Below are positions 23,709 to 32,075 of a DNA stretch of 33,139 nucleotides, piece after piece. How positions within the stretch are numbered: position 1 is the first letter of the stretch; each line of letters opens with the position of its first letter. The notes under the pieces were generated by a model. That model saw only the letters and a list, made by a program, of their open reading frames with translations. It made no database searches and was not told where the DNA came from. The position numbers were made by a program, and so were the translations under genes. The DNA comes from an uncultured Clostridia bacterium (GTDB lineage Bacteria; Bacillota; Clostridia; Oscillospirales; Ruminococcaceae): contig CALWZE010000033.1 of NCBI GenBank assembly GCA_944385925.1, positions 1-33,139 on the forward strand. Direction: 5' to 3'.

Positions 23709-23730
23709 AATTTACAATTTTTTGAACATT
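23709..23730. repeat. Operator-like 22-bp repeat, distal copy
   Basis: Second copy of the 22-bp element, in the same orientation and 68 bp from the first, just upstream of the -35 box. The pair brackets the promoter, as expected for a regulator that loops or blocks polymerase. Confidence 0.6.
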
Positions 23731-24113
23731 AATTCTACGTTTCCTACAAAGAACTAAAATTTTTAAAAAGCGCATTTAAATTATCAAGCACAACATGATG
23801 TCAGACGGCCATTCACCTGAGCATTCAATTTCAGCTTATGGACAAACGGTTTTGCTGTCGCAGCACAAAGCATATATCTTTCTTTTGCAAAGACAAAATC
23901 GGTTATTTTTCCGTCAAAGCAATAGATTTTGCCAAGGGCAGACATAACCCCGGAATCTTTTAGACATAATCTTGCTTTTGCTTTGTCTGTACCTGCATGG
24001 TATTTGTGTCTTTTCTTTTTCATCTTTTTCGGCGGATACGTAACTATTCCCACATTGCCGGCAAAAGATTTCCTTTCTACCACTTATCAGGCAGGCGGCT
24101 TTTGACATACAAA
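23731..24113. other. Intergenic region, no supported gene
   Basis: The region between the yhf-like promoter and the next terminator holds two overlapping minus-strand frames (23784-24083 and 23914-24195). Neither has a recognisable domain and they exclude each other. One begins GTG after AAAGG-like bases, but its lysine/cysteine-rich product matches nothing I know. I treat this as non-coding or decayed DNA. Confidence 0.4.
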
Positions 24114-24145
24114 AAAAACGGCAAGACTGTGGTCTTGCCGTTTTT
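24114..24145. terminator. Terminator after the BaiN-like flavoprotein
   Basis: A 14-bp perfect stem (24114-24127 and 24132-24145) has A and T runs at its ends, giving a T tract of eight on the minus strand. It lies about 70 bp beyond the flavoprotein stop. Confidence 0.85.
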
Positions 24146-24217
24146 CCGTTGCAAAAATTGATAAATCTTCCATCTGCCCGTGTGCGTCCAGCCAAATCAC
24201 CTGTTCAGGACGTTTTT

Positions 24218-25462
24218 TCAAAGATTATTTGCAGCTGCCATACCCGCACGCACGCCGGTCGCCCAGGCCCAGTGCAGATTAAAACCGCCGCACTCCCCGA
24301 CAGCATCCAAAAGCTCGCCGCTCAGGAACAGGCCGGGTGCCTTTTTGGATTCCATTGTCCGCGGGTTGACCTCACTCAGCGGAACGCCGCCGCCGGTAGA
24401 CTGCGCCTGCGCCCAGCCCAATGTCCCCGTGATCGGAAAACACATTTCCTTTAACGCTGTGGCCAGTTTTTCCTGTTCCTGTAAAGACAAAGACCGGTTT
24501 TCGCGGCTGAGCGGCGCCAGTCCCGCCGCTTTCATGGCGGCATAGCCGAGCCGCTTGTGCACCGTACCGTTCAGCAGTGTCTCCAGACTCTCCGATGGGC
24601 TCATTTTAACACGGCAGCGTATTTCCGACATTACCGCCGCCTGTTCCATCTGCGGCACCAGGTCCAGCTTTATCGTCAGTTTCTTGCCCGGCAGCGTTCC
24701 GGCAACATTGGACAGCTGCATGATCGGGATTCCGGACAGCCCATACTCGGCGAACTGAATCTCTCCCTCCTGCTGCGCAATATGCGAGCCCCCTGCCCAA
24801 AGCGACGCCGAACCCATTGCCCGAATTCCCTTAAGGCCTTTGGTGAGTTCCCCCGCCGTTTTGAGCGGAACCAGAGCCGGATAGAATGCCGAAACGCTGT
24901 GTCCCAGCATTTTTGCAAGTGCAAAGCCCGCGCCGTCTGTTCCGAAAGTCGGCGCCGCGTGGCCGCCCGCCGCGATAATCACCCTTTCGGCCGACAGCGG
25001 CTGTCCCGCAGCAGGCTGTATTAAAAATTTATCCCCGCGCCTGGAAATTTTTTCTGCCTGCCAGTTGCAGATAACTTTAACGCCTTGCCGATCAAGCGCG
25101 GCCAACAGCACATCCATCACCGACGAAGCCTGATTGCTGAGCGGATAGATCCGCCCGCCTTCCCGCTCAGCGCACCAAAGTCCGAGCCGCTTAAAATAAT
25201 CCAGTATCTCCTGTGCGCCGAATCCCTGTAGCGCCGACTCGAGAGACCGGACGTCGCCGGTTCGATAATGGGCGGAATTGATATCGCTGTTTGTCAGATT
25301 GCAGCGGCCGTTCCCGGTAGCCAGTATCTTTTTTCCTATTCTCGGCATTCTCTCCAGAAGCACGACTTCCGCTGTTTTTCCTCTATCTGCGAGCATCTGC
25401 GCCGCCTGTATCGCCGCAACAATCCCCGAAGCCCCGCCGCCGATAATTGCTATGCGTTTCAC
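24218..25462 (-). CDS. BaiN/HI0933-family FAD-dependent oxidoreductase
   Basis: This 414-residue flavoprotein has an N-terminal Rossmann site, IAIIGGGASGIVAAIQAA (4-21). The family hallmark GKKILATGNGRCNLTN lies near residue 43, with VIIAAGGHAAPTFGTDGAGF in the middle. The C-terminus carries STGGGVPLSEVNPRTMESK and FLSGELLDAVGECGGFNLHWAWATG. These define the HI0933/YhiN/BaiN group, found in most Firmicutes and of uncertain physiological reaction. One member was proposed as a bile-acid reductase. The start is GTG at 25462 with AGAAGGA about 8 nt upstream. It stands alone between two terminators, and its closeness to the cobalamin operon is probably incidental. Confidence 0.92.
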   Translation of the reverse strand: MKRIAIIGGGASGIVAAIQAAQMLADRGKTAEVVLLERMPRIGKKILATGNGRCNLTNSDINSAHYRTGDVRSLESALQGFGAQEILDYFKRLGLWCAEREGGRIYPLSNQASSVMDVLLAALDRQGVKVICNWQAEKISRRGDKFLIQPAAGQPLSAERVIIAAGGHAAPTFGTDGAGFALAKMLGHSVSAFYPALVPLKTAGELTKGLKGIRAMGSASLWAGGSHIAQQEGEIQFAEYGLSGIPIMQLSNVAGTLPGKKLTIKLDLVPQMEQAAVMSEIRCRVKMSPSESLETLLNGTVHKRLGYAAMKAAGLAPLSRENRSLSLQEQEKLATALKEMCFPITGTLGWAQAQSTGGGVPLSEVNPRTMESKKAPGLFLSGELLDAVGECGGFNLHWAWATGVRAGMAAANNL

Positions 25463-25501
25463 CCGTATGTCCTTCTCTGTTTTTTTCTGATTGTAACATA
25501 A

Positions 25502-25529
25502 GCCCGCACCCTTGTGAAAGGGTGCGGGC
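25502..25529 (-). terminator. Terminator of the cobalamin operon
   Basis: A perfect 12-bp GC-rich stem (25502-25513 and 25518-25529) with a 4-nt loop lies between the cbiC stop and the BaiN-like gene. The T tract on the minus strand is weak (TTATGTT), so some read-through is possible. Confidence 0.7.
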
Positions 25530-25696
25530 CTGTTTCATGCAAATATATGCGCAGCCCGGCATGCTTTTGCAGTGCGCCGGCAGCAATGCGGCTGTTCCCC
25601 GTCTTGCACCCGGCAGATTGCTTAACAAAGCGAAGAACTTAACCTTTTTTTGGCCTGTCAAAAGGCAATTTACAGGCACGCATCAAAACCTTCAGT

Positions 25697-26338
25697 TCAG
25701 ACCGTCCTGCCGGTCGCCTGATAAAGCAACGCGTTGCAAATCGCCGCCGCTACATTGCTGCCGCCCTTGCGGCCGCGCGCAACGATGTAGGGAACCGGCG
25801 CAGTCATAATGAGCTCTTTGCTCTCCACGACATTGACAAAACCGACCGGCACGCCAATGATAAGCTTCGGAGCAAGTTTCCCCTGTTCAATCAGTTCGAA
25901 CAGACGCACCAGCGCGGTCGGCGCATTTCCAATCGCGAAAATCAGGTCTTTGCCAAGCGCCGCCGCTTTGTCCATGCTTGCCACGGCGCGGGTGGTGCCG
26001 TTATCCTTTGCCGCCTGCGCGACGTCCGGGTCGGAAATAAAGCAGTATGCCTCGCCACCCAGTTTGGCAAGCGCCGGTTTGCTGATTCCCGACCAAGCCA
26101 TTTTTGTGTCTGTCACAATGCAGGCGCCCGCTTTGAGCGCATCGATTCCCGCGGCGACCGCACCGGACGAAAAGACCAGATTATCGTAATAATCAAAATC
26201 AGCCGATGTATGGATCACCCGTTTGACCACAGCTTCATTTTCAGGCGGAATTTTCCGGTCGCCCAATTCGGCGGTGATGATTTCAAAGCTCCGTTTTTCA
26301 ATCTCATTCGGAAGCACCTTTTGCAGTTTCAGATTCAT
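25697..26338 (-). CDS. cbiC: Cobalt-precorrin-8 methylmutase
   Basis: This 213-residue CbiC/CobH enzyme moves a methyl group from C-11 to C-12 of the corrin ring, giving cobyrinic acid. The catalytic histidine is His43 in [10 protein letters not shown]. Other family segments are [45 protein letters not shown], and [16 protein letters not shown] with the ending [19 protein letters not shown]. Length is normal. Its ATG overlaps the cbiP stop by 4 bp, so it is the last gene of the operon. It is the only ring-building enzyme in the window, and the others must be elsewhere or upstream beyond the right edge. Confidence 0.95.
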   Translation of the reverse strand: MNLKLQKVLPNEIEKRSFEIITAELGDRKIPPENEAVVKRVIHTSADFDYYDNLVFSSGAVAAGIDALKAGACIVTDTKMAWSGISKPALAKLGGEAYCFISDPDVAQAAKDNGTTRAVASMDKAAALGKDLIFAIGNAPTALVRLFELIEQGKLAPKLIIGVPVGFVNVVESKELIMTAPVPYIVARGRKGGSNVAAAICNALLYQATGRTV

Positions 26339-27861
26339 TTTTCTTCTCCCTTACCATCATACTCATCCATCATGCGGTAGATCGCTTCCATATCCAGCGC
26401 ATTGCGCATGCCCTGCGCGAGCAGGTCGTATTGCTGCTGCTTATATTCATAATCGCTGATCTGCGCCGTATCTGCCGGCTCCAGACCTTTTGCCCGCACA
26501 AGCGTCTGCGCAAGTGCACTGACTACTTCGCTTGAATCAAAGAAGCCGTGTACATAGCTGCCCAGTACATTCTCCTGTGCCGCGCCATCCGGATGTGCGG
26601 TTTCGCCGGTGCATTCGTCCCGGATTTCGGTTGCCGGAGTTCCTGCGCGCAGCCGGCTTACGCCCATGTGGATCTCATAGCCCTCCAGCGCTGCGCCGGA
26701 AAGGCCGCCGAACACCCCTTCCAGCCGGCTTACGCAGCCACTGACCCGGGTCCTTGTTTTTTGGGCTTCAAACACGGTGTCGACCGGCAGCAGTCCTATG
26801 CCGCGCATCTGGCCGCCCTGCTCCACGCCGTTCGGATCACTCAGCGTCTCTCCGAGCATTTGATAGCCGCCGCAGATCCCGATAACCGCGCCGCCTGCGG
26901 CCGCGTGCTTGCACAGGAGCGCCTCCAGCCCGTTCTGCCGCAGCCAGAGCAGGTCTCCCATGGTATTTTTCGTTCCCGGCAAAATCACCAGATCCGGATT
27001 GCCGAACTCGGCGGCGGACTTGACATACCGCACGCCAAGCTGCGGATGCCGTCCGAGCGCATTAAAATCAGTAAAATTGGAAATCCTTGGCAGCCGGATA
27101 ACTGCGACATCCACCGCCTTGTGGGGCGCCGCGCTGTCCAGCCGCTCACTCAGGCTGTCCTCGTCATCCAGATCCAGGCGCATGTAGGGAATAACCCCGA
27201 CGACCGGGATGCCGGTGAGCTGTTCGAGCATCTCAAGACCCGGACGCAGAATCTCCACATCCCCGCGGAATTTGTTGATGATGATACCCCGAACGCGCGC
27301 CCTTTCCTGCGGCTCCAGCAGCATGACGGTTCCATAGATGCTTGCAAAAACGCCTCCGCGATCGATGTCGCCGACAAGCAGAACCGGCGCATCCACCATT
27401 TCCGCAAGGCCCATATTCACAATATCCTCTGTCTTGAGGTTGATCTCCGCCGGGCTGCCCGCGCCCTCAATCGCGACAATATCGCTCTGTTCACTCAGCG
27501 TGTTGAACGCTTTGAGAATGTCCGGTACCAGCTTTTTCTTATAGCGGAAATAATCCGCGGCGCTCATGTTGCCAAGCACCTCGCCGTTGACGATCACCTG
27601 CGAGCCGGTGTCGTTTGTCGGCTTGAGCAGGATCGGGTTCATCAGCACGGACGGCTCAACGCAGGCAGCTTCCGCCTGCATGACCTGCGCGCGGCCCATC
27701 TCAAAGCCGTCCCGGGTAATGAAGCTGTTGAGCGCCATGTTCTGGCTTTTGAAAGGCGCGACTCGATAACCGTCCTGGGTAAATATGCGGCAAAGTCCCG
27801 CCGTAACCACGCTTTTGCCCGCATTGGACATCGTGCCAACCACCATGATTCTCTTTGCCAT
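26335..27861 (-). CDS. cbiP: Cobyric acid synthase
   Basis: This 508-residue glutamine-dependent amidotransferase (CbiP/CobQ) amidates four side chains of adenosyl-cobyrinic acid diamide to make cobyric acid. The N-terminal P-loop-like domain has [11 protein letters not shown] (9-19), then [12 protein letters not shown] and [15 protein letters not shown]. The middle carries [12 protein letters not shown] and [14 protein letters not shown]. The C-terminal GATase domain holds the nucleophile Cys330 in [10 protein letters not shown] and the His in YVHGFFDS. Length is typical. It lies 6 bp after the ApgM-like gene and is coupled to cbiC. It has no visible defects. Confidence 0.96.
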   Translation of the reverse strand: MAKRIMVVGTMSNAGKSVVTAGLCRIFTQDGYRVAPFKSQNMALNSFITRDGFEMGRAQVMQAEAACVEPSVLMNPILLKPTNDTGSQVIVNGEVLGNMSAADYFRYKKKLVPDILKAFNTLSEQSDIVAIEGAGSPAEINLKTEDIVNMGLAEMVDAPVLLVGDIDRGGVFASIYGTVMLLEPQERARVRGIIINKFRGDVEILRPGLEMLEQLTGIPVVGVIPYMRLDLDDEDSLSERLDSAAPHKAVDVAVIRLPRISNFTDFNALGRHPQLGVRYVKSAAEFGNPDLVILPGTKNTMGDLLWLRQNGLEALLCKHAAAGGAVIGICGGYQMLGETLSDPNGVEQGGQMRGIGLLPVDTVFEAQKTRTRVSGCVSRLEGVFGGLSGAALEGYEIHMGVSRLRAGTPATEIRDECTGETAHPDGAAQENVLGSYVHGFFDSSEVVSALAQTLVRAKGLEPADTAQISDYEYKQQQYDLLAQGMRNALDMEAIYRMMDEYDGKGEEK

Positions 27862-27867
27862 CTTTTT

Positions 27868-28863
27868 TTATCCTTTCAAAAGTTTCATCGCCATGGCTGC
27901 GTCAAAGGTCCCCAAATCGCCGCTTTTTTCGCTGTTGACCAACACAAATGGCTGCGGCCCGTCCAGATGTCCTGCCGTGGCAGGGCTTGCGCCATGATCA
28001 GCACAAAACAGCACCCGCATACCGCTGTCGCAAAGTGGGCCGATGATTTCCCGGTCAACCCGCATCAAAAACTCCTGCTTTTGAAGCGGATCGGCACGAT
28101 GGGAAGCTTCATCCGCGCCGTTGATATGCAGGCAAACCGGTCCGCCCTGACGCGCTGCGGCCAATGCCGCCTCCCGTTTTGCAGCAAGGTCCGTGTCTAC
28201 ATCGCCGGTCGTACCCTGCGGCTGCTCGCACCGCATACCGAGCGCACGCGCGATTCCACGGACAATCGGCGCCGCCGCAATCATGGCGCCTTGTTTATAC
28301 TGCACACTGAGGGAACCGGGCACCGCCTGTCCCCAAGGGACAACCGCGTAATCATCGGTCTGATTGCGCAGCGCAAAAGCAAGCAGTTCATCATCTCCGC
28401 GCGGCAGCAGAAATTCTTCATAAATGTGTGGATTCTCATAGGGCGGGAAGGTCCGAATGCGATCCAGTTTCCATCCCTTTCCCTTTAATACCAGCAATCC
28501 CTGATAGCTCCCGATTTGGGTAAATCCCGGCTCATGAATTGGCGGATTCTCTCTTGCACCGCCGATTTTCCCGCTTTTGCGTGACACGCTTACACAGGTC
28601 GTGCGCAGCAGAAGATCCTCCTGCGCAAACGACACTCCCGCACCCAGCGCCTCAATCCAGCCGCGTGCAGCCTTTCCAATCTCCTCTTCAGGCAGACCAA
28701 GCAGTCGGAGAATGCATCCAAGACTTTCCGGCTTTTTGTCGGCAGGCGTTGTATTGAACAATCCATGCGCATGGGCTTCATAGGCCGCGCCGAGATTTGG
28801 CAGACTCTTTATTTCAAAGTTTTCATCCGTCATGCCGTCAATGATGCAAAGTATCTCGTTCAA
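27868..28863 (-). CDS. ApgM-like alkaline-phosphatase-superfamily protein in the cobalamin operon
   Basis: This 331-residue protein of the cofactor-independent phosphoglycerate mutase (ApgM-type) metalloenzyme group opens with the metal site ILCIIDGMTD. A lid domain follows (NTTPADKKPESLGCIL and later segments). The second metal half is HINGADEASHRADP near residue 258, with FCADHGASPATAGHLDGPQPFVL near the end. True ApgM proteins are about 400 residues. Lying inside a cobalamin operon between cobD and cbiP, it may be a phosphatase or phosphate-transfer step of nucleotide-loop assembly rather than a glycolytic mutase. The frame opens with TTG at 28899, but the TTG at 28863 follows an AGGGAG site and matches the family start. 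A 150-bp gap precedes it. Confidence 0.82.
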   Translation of the reverse strand: MNEILCIIDGMTDENFEIKSLPNLGAAYEAHAHGLFNTTPADKKPESLGCILRLLGLPEEEIGKAARGWIEALGAGVSFAQEDLLLRTTCVSVSRKSGKIGGARENPPIHEPGFTQIGSYQGLLVLKGKGWKLDRIRTFPPYENPHIYEEFLLPRGDDELLAFALRNQTDDYAVVPWGQAVPGSLSVQYKQGAMIAAAPIVRGIARALGMRCEQPQGTTGDVDTDLAAKREAALAAARQGGPVCLHINGADEASHRADPLQKQEFLMRVDREIIGPLCDSGMRVLFCADHGASPATAGHLDGPQPFVLVNSEKSGDLGTFDAAMAMKLLKG

Positions 28864-29013
28864 TCCTGTTCTCCCTTTCCTGCAAAGTTTATCTGTCAAC
28901 GATTTGTTGAGGCCGTATACTGGTTAATTTGTTTTTCACGGACTTTTTGAAAGGCTGACGTACAGCGTCAGAAAAGCATAATGGCCCTGCCCGCAAAGGT
29001 TCTTTTTTGAATT

Positions 29014-30093
29014 TTAACGATTTCCCTGCGGTTTCACAGCCAGGCAATCCCCGAACGCATTAATCAGCCGCTCGTTTTCCGTCCGCGTGCGCACCGCTAT
29101 TCGGTTGTACCGCGCATCCAGTCCTCGATAATTTGCACAGGAGCGGATCAGGATGCCGCGCTTTCGCATTTGCGCAGGCAGATCTTCCTGCTCTGTGCGC
29201 AGCAGCAGATAATTTGCCCGGCCCTCCGCGACCCACAACCCAAGTTCTCTCATTTTTTCAATGAGCCAGTTTCGTTCAGTCCGAATCAGCGTCCGTGTTT
29301 TTTGCAGATATTCCCTTTCCCTAAGCGCCGCGATCCCCGCCGTCTGCGCCGCGCCGGATACGCTCCAGGGCTGGCCTGCGGCGCGCAGCCGCTCAAGAAG
29401 CTCTGTGTCCGCGCACAGGCAATAGCCAAGCCGCAGACCGGCCATTGCGAATATTTTGGTAAACGCCTTGAGGATCAAAACCGGTTTTCCCTGCGCAAGA
29501 AGAGGTTTGAGGGTGTATTTTTCCGGTTCGTCCAGAAAGTCGTTGAAGCACTCATCCGCAACCAGAAGCGCGCCGCTCTGTTTGCAGGCATATGCCGCCT
29601 GACAGGCGATGCGCGGCTCACAAAGCAAACCGGTCGGGTTATTGGGGTTGCACAGAAAGACGAGATCGTAGCCGCCCGCCTCGATCGCCGTACAGAATCG
29701 CTCCCCGACCGTGAAGCCCTCCTGTTCAGACAGATCAAAATAATCAACCGCGCAGCCCGCGGCCCGCAGCGCCAGTTCATATTCCGCAAAAGTCGGCGCG
29801 AGCACCAGTGCGCGGCGCGGACGCAGCGCGTAGGCAAGCCTGAAAATCAAGTCTGCCGCGCCGTTTCCACACAAAATCTGCGCGGCGGGCACGCCCTCAT
29901 ATACGGCTATTTTTTCCCGCAGCAGGCGGCAAAGCGGGTCAGGATAAGCGGCAAAACCGTCCATACCTGCATTGAGCGCCTCTTTGACTCCCTGCGGCAG
30001 ACCAAGCGGATTCACATTGGCGGAAAAATCAAGCGGATAACTGCCGTATTCTTCAAAATATCCCTGTATATCGCCGCCATGCACCAGCTGCAT
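29014..30093 (-). CDS. cobD: Threonine-phosphate decarboxylase
   Basis: This PLP enzyme of about 359 residues (Salmonella CobD type) decarboxylates L-threonine phosphate to aminopropanol phosphate, the linker of the cobalamin nucleotide loop. It has the class I/II aminotransferase fold: HGGDIQGYF and DFSANVNPLGLP at the N-terminus, then CNPNNPTGLL, LVADECFNDF and the Schiff-base lysine, about residue 213, in ILKAFTKIFAMAGLRLGY. A late RSCANYRGLDARYNRIAVR binds the substrate carboxylate. The frame opens at 30114, overlapping the cbiB stop. The ATG at 30093 has a much better AGGAAGG site and matches the family start. CbiB, the next acting enzyme, is encoded just upstream. Confidence 0.93.
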   Translation of the reverse strand: MQLVHGGDIQGYFEEYGSYPLDFSANVNPLGLPQGVKEALNAGMDGFAAYPDPLCRLLREKIAVYEGVPAAQILCGNGAADLIFRLAYALRPRRALVLAPTFAEYELALRAAGCAVDYFDLSEQEGFTVGERFCTAIEAGGYDLVFLCNPNNPTGLLCEPRIACQAAYACKQSGALLVADECFNDFLDEPEKYTLKPLLAQGKPVLILKAFTKIFAMAGLRLGYCLCADTELLERLRAAGQPWSVSGAAQTAGIAALREREYLQKTRTLIRTERNWLIEKMRELGLWVAEGRANYLLLRTEQEDLPAQMRKRGILIRSCANYRGLDARYNRIAVRTRTENERLINAFGDCLAVKPQGNR

Positions 30094-30110
30094 TTTTCTC
30101 TTCCTTCCTG

Positions 30111-31121
30111 TCATACAATCAGAATCAGCATCAGCAGCTCAAACCTTGCCGCCACGCAGAGCACCACACACAGCGCCGCCGTCCAGTAAAGCAGCCTTGC
30201 CGCGCGGGGAATATCCTGCGGCTCAACCGGGCGCAGCGGGTCGCCGATGGTCGGCTTATGTACCAGTTTTCCGAAGTAGCTTGCGTCCCCCGCAAGCTGG
30301 ACCCGCAGCGCGCCCGCACAGACTGCCTCGGTCTGGGCAGAGTTGGGACTTGCGTGATTTCGCCGGTCTCGCTTGTAAATGCGCCAGGCATTGGCGGCGT
30401 CCAGGCCGCAAAGCCAGCTTGCCGCAATCATCAGCAGCGCCGCGATGCGGGAGGGTAAAAAATTCGCCGCATCGTCCAGTTTTGCCGCCGCGCGCCCAAA
30501 ATAGAGGTACCTGTCATTCTTATATCCGACCATGCTGTCCATGGTGTTGATGCCTTTATAGAAAAAGCCGAGCGGCGCGCCGCCGAGCAGCATAAACAGC
30601 ATCGGTGCGACCACCCCGTCCGAACTGTTCTCCGCGATGGTCTCGACCGCCGCTTTTGTCACCCCGGTTTCATCCAGCGCCGCAGTGTCCCGGCCGACGA
30701 TGCGGGAGACCGCGTACCGCGCCTTTTCCAAGTCCCCCTGCGCAAGCGCTTTGAAAACCGCCATGCTCTCATCCCGCAGCGCGCGGGTTGCAAGGATCTG
30801 ATAGCACATAAAGCTTTCCAGTCCAAAACAGAGCCATAAACTTACCCGCCGCGCCGCCCAGAGAATCCCGAACGGAACCGCGAAGGAGATCAGCGGCACC
30901 AACGCCGCCATCACAGCGCCTGCGGCAAGCTCCCCTTTCGAGGTCTTTGCAAAAGCGCCGCGCAGCCACTTTTCCAGCAGTGAAATCAACTTGCCGATTC
31001 CGACGACCGGATGCGGCAGCCAGTGCGGGTCGCCGAACAGCAGATCCAGCACAAACCCAACCGCCAACGGCGCAGCGCCGAGCAGCGCGAGATCCCGCAC
31101 AAGATAAATCAGTATTTCCAT
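30111..31121 (-). CDS. cbiB: Adenosylcobinamide-phosphate synthase
   Basis: This 336-residue integral membrane protein (CbiB/CobD family) joins adenosylcobyric acid to aminopropanol phosphate. Hydrophobic helices start at LALLGAAPLAVGFVLDLLFGDPHWLPHPVVGIGKLI, the family hallmark. Conserved loops follow: LARYAVSRIVGRDTAALDETGVTKA-type residues around position 140-155, ETIAENSSDGVVAPML, and GYKNDRYLYFGRAAAKLDDAANFLPSR. A late AGALRVQLAGDASYFGKL is also typical. Length is normal. The start overlaps the end of cobC by 13 bp and the stop overlaps the cobD frame, so translation is strongly coupled. Confidence 0.95.
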   Translation of the reverse strand: MEILIYLVRDLALLGAAPLAVGFVLDLLFGDPHWLPHPVVGIGKLISLLEKWLRGAFAKTSKGELAAGAVMAALVPLISFAVPFGILWAARRVSLWLCFGLESFMCYQILATRALRDESMAVFKALAQGDLEKARYAVSRIVGRDTAALDETGVTKAAVETIAENSSDGVVAPMLFMLLGGAPLGFFYKGINTMDSMVGYKNDRYLYFGRAAAKLDDAANFLPSRIAALLMIAASWLCGLDAANAWRIYKRDRRNHASPNSAQTEAVCAGALRVQLAGDASYFGKLVHKPTIGDPLRPVEPQDIPRAARLLYWTAALCVVLCVAARFELLMLILIV

Positions 31122-31717
31122 CCCGCTTCTCCCTCCAGCCGCATGATTTTGTCCCTGTTAAACTCACGCGGCACGAGACGGCAGAGATAGCCGCCGCAGT
31201 TCGGCGCGCTCCATTCAAAATAGCTGCGCGTGGGCTGCGCATAGCCGCTCAGAATCGCCATCAGCGAGCCACCGTGCAGCACCATCGCGATCCGCTCTTC
31301 TCCGCGCGCCGCACAGCGCGCGATCACCCGCTCAAGCCCTGTGCGGCAGCGCGCGCAAAAGTCCTCCATTCTCTCGCCGTCGGGGCAGGCTGCTTCACAG
31401 CCGGTTTCCAGCCAGGCGGCATAGTCAGGGTCCTCCGCCAGCTCAAGATAATTTTTGTTCTCGAACCTGCCGAAACACATTTCCCGCATGTCCTCGCTGA
31501 TCTCGACCGGCACACCGGGAAAGAGCAGCGCCGCCGTCTGTCCTGTGCGCAAAAGAGGGGTGACAATCACCCTGTCGAGCCGAAAATCGCCGAGCAGCGC
31601 GGCTGTCTGCTTTGCCCGCTCCTCTCCCTCGGCGCACAGAGGTTCGTCGGTTGAACCAATATATCTTTTTTGCAGATTGCCCGCCGTCTGCGCGTGGCGC
31701 AGCAGCAAAATCTCCAT
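31109..31717 (-). CDS. cobC: Alpha-ribazole phosphatase, histidine phosphatase family
   Basis: This 202-residue enzyme of the phosphoglycerate-mutase-like histidine phosphatase branch removes phosphate from alpha-ribazole 5'-phosphate or from cobalamin 5'-phosphate. The phospho-histidine is His8 in LLLRHAQTAGN. RYIGSTDEPLCAEGEERA and VIVTPLLRTGQTAALLFP follow, and the second catalytic His is in MVLHGGSLMA. The frame opens 24 codons upstream inside the cobU-like gene, but the ATG at 31717 has an AAAGGAG site and begins right after that gene's stop. The context with cobS and cbiB supports CobC over a general phosphatase. Confidence 0.9.
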   Translation of the reverse strand: MEILLLRHAQTAGNLQKRYIGSTDEPLCAEGEERAKQTAALLGDFRLDRVIVTPLLRTGQTAALLFPGVPVEISEDMREMCFGRFENKNYLELAEDPDYAAWLETGCEAACPDGERMEDFCARCRTGLERVIARCAARGEERIAMVLHGGSLMAILSGYAQPTRSYFEWSAPNCGGYLCRLVPREFNRDKIMRLEGEAGWKY

Positions 31718-31718
31718 T

Positions 31719-32075
31719 TTACTCTTCTCCTTTAAGCAAAACCGGAATCCCGCAGACCAGCCGCACAACCTTGTTTGCGCGCGCCGCAAGCAGGCAACAC
31801 AGCCGCCCCACCCGTTCGCGGTATTCCCGCTCTTCCCGGTCTATCGGGACTACCCCGCAGCCGACCTCGTCACAGACGACCACAGACTTTTCCGCAAGCG
31901 TATCCGCCAGCTGCTCCAGGTCCGCCGGCCTCTCCGCTCGTATATAATCCTGCAAATTATACACAGCGTCGAATCCGCTGATCTTTGCATCTCCAATCTG
32001 CGCGGGTGCAAAACCCAGCGTATTGCAGGTATACGCATATTTTCCCGCGCCCTTTCCGCCGATCACCAGGATCAT
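31719..32075 (-). CDS. Short CobU-like protein
   Basis: This 118-residue protein looks like a compact version of CobU, the adenosylcobinamide kinase/guanylyltransferase (about 180 residues). It keeps the first strand and a P loop, ILVIGGKGAGKYAY (2-15), differing from the usual GGxRSGKS. It also keeps the C-terminal block VVVCDEVGCGVVPIDREEREYRERVGRLCCLLA with VCGIPVLLKG. The middle, which carries the guanylated-histidine region and a DCxTxxxxNL-type motif, is missing. It may do only part of the reaction or form a complex with the second CobU-like protein encoded at the right edge. The start overlaps the cobS stop (ATGA). The deletion could be genuine reduction, since both ends are intact. 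Confidence 0.75.
   Translation of the reverse strand: MILVIGGKGAGKYAYTCNTLGFAPAQIGDAKISGFDAVYNLQDYIRAERPADLEQLADTLAEKSVVVCDEVGCGVVPIDREEREYRERVGRLCCLLAARANKVVRLVCGIPVLLKGEE

Noticed and set aside
23784..24195. Two overlapping minus-strand frames of 99 and 93 codons
   Set aside because: They exclude each other, have no convincing start context or domain, and the second runs through the terminator stem at 24114-24145.
25530..25696. Possible cobalamin riboswitch next to the cobalamin genes
   Set aside because: The region is downstream of the operon, not upstream. No B12-box-like structure was seen, and the true leader lies beyond the right edge of the window.
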